Below are positions 59,705 through 64,000 of a stretch of 64,000 bases of DNA, one piece after another. The stretch is from NCBI RefSeq assembly GCF_001866135.1, contig NZ_MODW01000004.1, forward strand, positions 248,001 to 312,000, written 5' to 3'. The translations under genes and the position numbers were made by a program. The notes under the pieces are model-generated. The model had not been told where the DNA came from, did no database searches, and was given only the letters and a program-made list of their open reading frames with translations. Numbering within the stretch: position 1 is the stretch's first letter; every line of letters starts with the position of its first letter. Origin of the DNA: Microbacterium sp. LCT-H2 (lineage in GTDB: Bacteria; Actinomycetota; Actinomycetes; Actinomycetales; Microbacteriaceae).

Positions 59705-60943
59705 CTACGTACGAGCCACCCCCACATGTGACGCACTTTCCGGGGTGGGAGGCACGGAAAGGGGTGGGTCGGCGAGAGTGGCGAAGGCGTTCGCGAGGTC
59801 GGCGAGGAGATCGTCGACGTCCTCGAGGCCGATGGACAGGCGCAGGACGTCGGCGGCGGGACGCGCCTCCGCGGGGACCGGGCGGTGCGTGAGCGCGGCG
59901 GGGTGCTGGATGAGGGAGTCCACGCCTCCGAGCGACACGGCGTGCGTGAAGAGGCGGGTCGCCCCGGCCACCGCTGCGGCCGCTGCATAGCCGCCGCGCA
60001 GCCGCAGGGCGATCATCGCCCCAGGCCCGCGGAGCTGCCGTTCTAGGATGCCGCGCGGATCCCCGTCGAGCCCGGGATAGAAGACCTCGGCGACCTCGGG
60101 TCGATCGACCAGCCACTGCACGATGCGACGAGCGCTCTCCTGCTGGTGCCGCACGCGGACCGGCAGGGTCGTGAGACCGCGGTGCAGCAGGTACGCGCCG
60201 AGCGGGTGCAGGAGCCCCCCGGTCACCGCACGCACGCGACGCAGCGCCTCCGCGGTCGTCTCGTCACAGGCGACGACGCCGGCGATGACATCACCGTGGC
60301 CGCCGAGGTATTTGGTGGCGCTGTGCAGCGACATCGCCGCGCCGTGGTCGATCGGGTTCTGCAGCACGGGGGTCGCGAACGTGTTGTCGACCACGACCGG
60401 CACGCCCCCCGCCTGCCGCACGACCTCGGCGATGTCCGCGACCTGGAGGGTCGGGTTCGCCGGCGTCTCCACGACGACGAGTCCGGTGTCGGGCCGGAGG
60501 GCGGCGGCGACCTCATCGGGCCCGCAGTACGTCGTCTCCACACCGAGCAGCCCGGACCCCAGCAGGTGGTCGGTCCCTCCGTAGAGCGGACGCACCGCGA
60601 CGACGTGCCGCGCCCCCGTGGCACCCGTGTGCGCGAGGATCACGGCGGTCATGGCCGCCATCCCGGAGCCGAAGGCGACGGCGGCCTCGGCGTGCTCCAG
60701 CTCGGCGAGCGCATCCTCGAAGCGCGCGACCGTCGGATTCCAGAGGCGGGCGTAGACCATGCTGCCGTCCTGCGGCGGGCGGCCCCCGGTGGCCATCGCC
60801 TCGTACGAGTCACCGCCGCGCTCGACGTCGGGCAGCGGATTGGTCGTGGAGAGGTCGATCGGCAGGGCGTGGACCCCGAGCGCCTCGAGGTCGGCACGGC
60901 CGCTGTGGACGGCCACGGTGTCGGGATGCAGCGGTGCGGTCAT
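59705..60943 (-). CDS. Cystathionine gamma-synthase/lyase-type PLP enzyme
   Basis: A 412-residue transsulfuration enzyme. The Schiff-base Lys is in MSLHSATKYLGGHGDVIAG. Other markers are YARLWNPTVARFEDALAELE, VVETPANPTLQVADIAEVV and SLGGVDSLIQHPAALTH near the C-terminus. It may be cystathionine gamma-synthase, gamma-lyase or methionine gamma-lyase. The last 21 residues (from about DPPLSVPP) are encoded by a family 3 repeat. It is divergent from an Lrp-type regulator that probably controls it. Confidence 0.9.
   Translation of the reverse strand: MTAPLHPDTVAVHSGRADLEALGVHALPIDLSTTNPLPDVERGGDSYEAMATGGRPPQDGSMVYARLWNPTVARFEDALAELEHAEAAVAFGSGMAAMTAVILAHTGATGARHVVAVRPLYGGTDHLLGSGLLGVETTYCGPDEVAAALRPDTGLVVVETPANPTLQVADIAEVVRQAGGVPVVVDNTFATPVLQNPIDHGAAMSLHSATKYLGGHGDVIAGVVACDETTAEALRRVRAVTGGLLHPLGAYLLHRGLTTLPVRVRHQQESARRIVQWLVDRPEVAEVFYPGLDGDPRGILERQLRGPGAMIALRLRGGYAAAAAVAGATRLFTHAVSLGGVDSLIQHPAALTHRPVPAEARPAADVLRLSIGLEDVDDLLADLANAFATLADPPLSVPPTPESASHVGVART
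59712..59771. repeat. Palindromic repeat, family 3, copy 2, inside the PLP-enzyme 3' end
   Basis: The 44 bases 59728-59771 match 58079-58122 with 4 differences. The left part GAGCCACCCCCACAT is a decayed version of the inner left arm. It is read as the end of the PLP-enzyme gene, giving the residues before its TAG stop. Confidence 0.8.
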
Positions 60944-61055
60944 CCCTCCACGCTGGCCGAATCGCGACGTTTCCGCAGATCATCGACAGAACACGTCATG
61001 AAGTCGAGGATCCCCGCTATTCTCTGCAACATCAGATGGCAGCAAGGAGGGCACG

Positions 61056-61523
61056 TTGGCGAAAGCGCAACTCGACGAGATCGACCTGGAGCTGCTCGCC
61101 GCCCTGAGCCGCGATGCGGCCGTCACCAACAAAGCTCTGGCCCGCCGCCTCGGACTCGCGGAATCCACCTGCGCCCACCGGATCCGCGGCCTGCGCGAGC
61201 GCGGAGTCATCCGCGACACGCGCGTCCGCCTTGACGGCTCCGCGCTCGGCTACCCGCTGCAGGCGATCATCAAGGTCCGTCTCGCGCATCACACCGGACC
61301 CAAGGTCACGGCGCTCTTCGACGCGCTCGTCGCGATCCCCCGCGTGCTCCAGGTGTTCCACGTCGCCGGCGTCGACGACTTCCTCGTGCACGTGGCCGTC
61401 CAGGACGCGACCGCTCTGCGCGACATCGTGCTCGAGCACATCACCGTCCACCCCGACGTCCGCGGCACCGAGACCCAGCTCGTGTTCGAACTCCGCGACG
61501 GCACGGGTTTCCTCCCCCGCTGA
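61056..61523 (+). CDS. Lrp/AsnC-family regulator
   Basis: A 155-residue Lrp protein. The helix-turn-helix is TNKALARRLGLAESTCAHRIRGLRERGVI; the effector (RAM) domain follows with VFHVAGVDDFLVHVAVQD and ends TQLVFELRDG. It uses TTG at 61056 after AGGAGG. It is divergent from the transsulfuration enzyme, and Lrp proteins often control such neighbours in response to an amino acid, perhaps methionine or cysteine here. Confidence 0.88.
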   Translation: MAKAQLDEIDLELLAALSRDAAVTNKALARRLGLAESTCAHRIRGLRERGVIRDTRVRLDGSALGYPLQAIIKVRLAHHTGPKVTALFDALVAIPRVLQVFHVAGVDDFLVHVAVQDATALRDIVLEHITVHPDVRGTETQLVFELRDGTGFLPR

Positions 61524-61565
61524 ACGAGGGGGCAGGATGGAGGGACGCCGTTGCAAAGGAGCACC

Positions 61566-63275
61566 ATGAGCCGTCGTGCCACCCCCGCCACCGAAGCGAT
61601 CCGCGGGATGAGGGACCTCCTCTTCACGCACGCCACGGACTATGACGCCGCACGCCGCGAGTTCGCCTGGCCGGACCTGACCGCCTTCAACTTCGCGCTC
61701 GAGTGGTTCGACGTCATCGCGGGGGAGAACCCCGACCGTCCGGCCGTGCAGATCGTCGAGGCCGACCTCAGCCTCCGCTCCTGGACGTACGGCGAGCTCT
61801 CCGCCCGCTCCGACCAGGTCGCCGCCTGGTTGCGCGGCCTCGGCATCGGCCGCGGCGACCACGTGATCGTCATGCTCAACAACACGATCGAGCTGTGGGA
61901 GGTGATGCTCGCGATCACGAAGCTGGGCGCGGTGTCGATCCCGACCTCGACACTGCTGTCGGCCTCCGACCTCGCGTACCGCATCGAACACGGCCGCGCC
62001 GGCGCCGTCGTCACCCTCGGCGCCCTGGCCGACCGCCTCGAGGGGATCGACCCCGACGTGCTGCGCATCGGCGTGGGTGCGTCGTCACCTGCCGACTGGA
62101 AGCGGTTCGCGGATGCCGCCACCACCACGGGGGAGTTCGTCCCGGACGGCCCGACGCCCGCCGGCGACACGGCCCTGCTGTACTTCACCTCCGGCACGAC
62201 GAACCGCCCGAAGCTCGTGCAGCACACCCACGTCTCCTACCCGGTCGGCCACCTCTCCACGATGTGGTGGCTCGGCGTACGCCCGGACGACGTGCACCTC
62301 AACATCTCCTCCCCCGGGTGGGCCAAGCACGCCTGGTCGAGCTTCTACTCGCCGTTCCTGGCCGAGGCGACGGTGTTCGTCTACAACTACGACCGCTTCG
62401 ACGCGAACACGCTCATGGAGGTCATGGACACCCACCACGTCTCGACGTTCTGCGCCCCGCCCACGGTCTGGCGCATGCTCCTCCAGGCCGACCTCTCGCG
62501 GCTCGCGCACCCTCCGCGCGAGCTCGTCGGCGCCGGCGAACCGCTGAACCCCGAGGTCATCGACCGGGTGCGCGAGGCGTGGGGCGGCACGATCCGCGAC
62601 GGCTTCGGCCAGACCGAGATGACGGCCTGCATCGGCAACTCCCCCGGGCAGACGGTCAAGGTCGGGTCGATGGGCCGTCCGCTGCCCGGCTACCCGGTCG
62701 TGCTGCTCGACCCGTCGACGGGCGCGGTCGTGGAGGACGAGGGCGAGATCGCGCTCGACCTCGCGCAGCCGCCGCTCGGCCTCATGGCGGGGTACTACGA
62801 CGATCCGGAGAAGACCGCGGAGTCGCGGGCCGGAGGCTTCCACCACACCGGGGACATCGCCGTGCGCGACGCCGACGGCTACCTGACCTACATCGGACGC
62901 TCCGACGACGTGTTCAAGGCCTCCGACTACAAGATCTCGCCGTTCGAGCTCGAGTCCGTGCTGCTGGAGCACGACCTCGTCGTCGAAGCAGCCGTCATCC
63001 CCAGCCCCGACCCCACGCGCCTGGCGGTCCCGAAGGCGTACGTGTGCCTGACGCCGGACGCGGGCGCGGACGAGGCGGCCGCCGCGCGCGCCGTGTTCGG
63101 CTACGCGCACGAACGGCTCTCCTCGCACCTGTGGGTGCGGATCATCGAGTTCGTGCCCGAGCTGCCGAAGACGATCTCCGGGAAGATCCGCCGCGTCGAG
63201 CTGCGGGCGCGCGAGAGCGCCCGCGTGGCCGCGGGCGACGAGGCGCGGCAGCACCGCGACCGCGACTACCGCTGA
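61566..63275 (+). CDS. Acyl-CoA synthetase (AMP-binding)
   Basis: A 569-residue adenylate-forming ligase of the medium-chain acyl-CoA synthetase type. The P-loop is LLYFTSGTTNRPKLVQHTH. Then follow SSPGWAKHAWSSFYSP (acyl pocket), DGFGQTEMTACIG, TGDIAVRDADGYLTYIGRSDD and the C-terminal PKTISGKIRRVELR with the catalytic Lys. ATG 61566 follows AAGGAGCACC; the ATG-like opening at 61551 is less likely. It activates a carboxylic acid with ATP and CoA. Confidence 0.9.
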   Translation: MSRRATPATEAIRGMRDLLFTHATDYDAARREFAWPDLTAFNFALEWFDVIAGENPDRPAVQIVEADLSLRSWTYGELSARSDQVAAWLRGLGIGRGDHVIVMLNNTIELWEVMLAITKLGAVSIPTSTLLSASDLAYRIEHGRAGAVVTLGALADRLEGIDPDVLRIGVGASSPADWKRFADAATTTGEFVPDGPTPAGDTALLYFTSGTTNRPKLVQHTHVSYPVGHLSTMWWLGVRPDDVHLNISSPGWAKHAWSSFYSPFLAEATVFVYNYDRFDANTLMEVMDTHHVSTFCAPPTVWRMLLQADLSRLAHPPRELVGAGEPLNPEVIDRVREAWGGTIRDGFGQTEMTACIGNSPGQTVKVGSMGRPLPGYPVVLLDPSTGAVVEDEGEIALDLAQPPLGLMAGYYDDPEKTAESRAGGFHHTGDIAVRDADGYLTYIGRSDDVFKASDYKISPFELESVLLEHDLVVEAAVIPSPDPTRLAVPKAYVCLTPDAGADEAAAARAVFGYAHERLSSHLWVRIIEFVPELPKTISGKIRRVELRARESARVAAGDEARQHRDRDYR

Positions 63276-63278
63276 GCG

Positions 63279-63680
63279 CTAGGAGACGACGGCGACCGGC
63301 GCCGTGGGCGTCGCGGTCGAGCCGGTCTTGAGCGTGGCCGTCGTCGTGGTCGCCGGCGCCGGCTTCACGCGCGCGGCCCGGCGTCGCGACTCGAAGCCGC
63401 CGGCCGTGAGCATCGCGCGCACGATCCCGCCGATCACGAGCATGCCCGCGAGCGACGCGCCCGCCGCGATCAGCGGAAGCCACTGGTTCGCGAAGCTCGC
63501 GGTGAAGCTCATCAGCGCGCACACGATCCACAGTCCGACCGCGCCGCCCGCGAGCCCCCCGGCTCCGCGGATGATCGCGATCGCGGCCACGATCGCGCAG
63601 ACCGCGGCCAGCGCCGCGCCCACGTATCCGATCGGTACCAGAATGGCGGCCAGGTCTCTGGCCACTCCCAATGTCGTCAT
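63279..63680 (-). CDS. Small four-helix membrane protein
   Basis: A 133-residue protein with helices at about residues 10-32, 34-52, 57-75 and 78-97 and a Thr/Ala/Pro-rich basic C-terminal tail. The ATG at 63680 is chosen because the hydrophobic part begins there. Its stop is 3 bases from the convergent acyl-CoA ligase stop. No family recognised. Confidence 0.65.
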   Translation of the reverse strand: MTTLGVARDLAAILVPIGYVGAALAAVCAIVAAIAIIRGAGGLAGGAVGLWIVCALMSFTASFANQWLPLIAAGASLAGMLVIGGIVRAMLTAGGFESRRRAARVKPAPATTTTATLKTGSTATPTAPVAVVS

Positions 63681-63794
63681 GACGACCCCCCGTCCGGCGG
63701 AACCCCTCCGCACCTTCGACACTAGAAGTGTCTCTCCGGAAGGCCATCCGTCTCAAGTCCGATCCGGGTCATCCTTCCGGTGGATATCCGCGGA

Positions 63795-64000
63795 TCAGCG
63801 CCGGACCGGCCACCGCAGTCGCCGCGGGCGCACGACGCGGACGGGGCGGGTGACGACCGCGTCGACCACCATCGAGCCGTCGGTGGGGCCGACGATCGCG
63901 ATCGCGGAGGTCTCGGTGGCCTCGGCCGGGGCCACCGGCTGGGTCGCGAGCGCGCGATGCGCCTTGACGTAGGCCGGCACGAGGAGCACGATCGCACCCA
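63795..64000 (-). CDS. 5'-truncated membrane-anchored protein
   Basis: The frame is open to the window edge. The visible part begins with a hydrophobic stretch (GAIVLLVPAYVKAHRALA), then a polar segment, then an Arg-rich end VRPRRLRWPVRR. The start codon may lie beyond the window. It reads left toward the small membrane protein and could be in one unit with it. No family recognised. Confidence 0.5.
   Translation of the reverse strand, partial: GAIVLLVPAYVKAHRALATQPVAPAEATETSAIAIVGPTDGSMVVDAVVTRPVRVVRPRRLRWPVRR

Overview
The window is high-GC actinobacterial chromosome. It most resembles Microbacterium or a close relative in Microbacteriaceae. The evidence is very GC-rich third positions, frequent GTG starts, many 4-base ATGA/GTGA overlaps, a DtxR-type iron box, a stand-alone class of branched-chain 2-oxoacid dehydrogenase genes, and Cys-free forms of ribosomal proteins L28, L33 and S14. 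No phage, plasmid, insertion sequence, rRNA, tRNA or CRISPR array was recognised. The genus is an inference from gene content; no marker gene was compared.

Layout. 1-5.1 kb: tail of an unknown gene, a two-component system, a divergent MMPL transporter and a lipoprotein pair. 5.2-10.7 kb: small metabolic genes, FUSC membrane protein, aquaporin, APC permease. 10.8-16.2 kb: surface acyltransferase, CorA, a beta-lactamase-fold lipoprotein that has lost its catalytic residues, and a DUF2470/heme oxygenase pair with an iron box. 16.2-22.2 kb: PIF1-like helicase, a CopD/CtaG copper protein, HU and the rpmB-rpmG-rpsN operon. 22.4-30.1 kb: one long leftward zinc locus (znuA-znuC-znuB, zur, DUF318-type permease, TIGR03943-type partner, then a propeller protein and an alkyladenine glycosylase) with a Zur-like box in front of znuA. 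30.1-36.3 kb: alpha-glucoside uptake and hydrolysis with a divergent ROK regulator. 36.6-40.2 kb: a 1190-residue cell-surface repeat protein. 40.4-44.0 kb: 2-oxoacid dehydrogenase E1alpha, E1beta and E2. 44.1-52.4 kb: HisC-type aminotransferase, an RHH/Doc toxin-antitoxin pair, an alpha/beta hydrolase with a small helical partner, a protein-tyrosine phosphatase, purB with a CTG start, and a frameshifted MFS exporter. 52.7-64 kb: regulators, rhodanese, ribA, a regulator plus ClpP-pair module, thioesterase, a heptad-repeat membrane protein, a transsulfuration enzyme with its Lrp regulator, and an acyl-CoA ligase.

The best candidate for a coherent, little-described system is at 55.7-57.5 kb. A small XRE regulator ending in Ala-Leu-Ala-Ala faces an operon of two ClpP proteins, one of which has Gly in place of the nucleophilic Ser. 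The same palindromic site, TCYGCTC-N-GAGCAGA, sits upstream of both the regulator and the operon. In both places the site centre is 48 bases from the start codon.

A second theme is palindromic repeats. At least three families of 45-80 base repeat-palindromes, a 22-base dispersed repeat and a 93-base inverted-repeat element lie between genes. Several run into coding sequences and supply the last residues of an enzyme or an internal linker.
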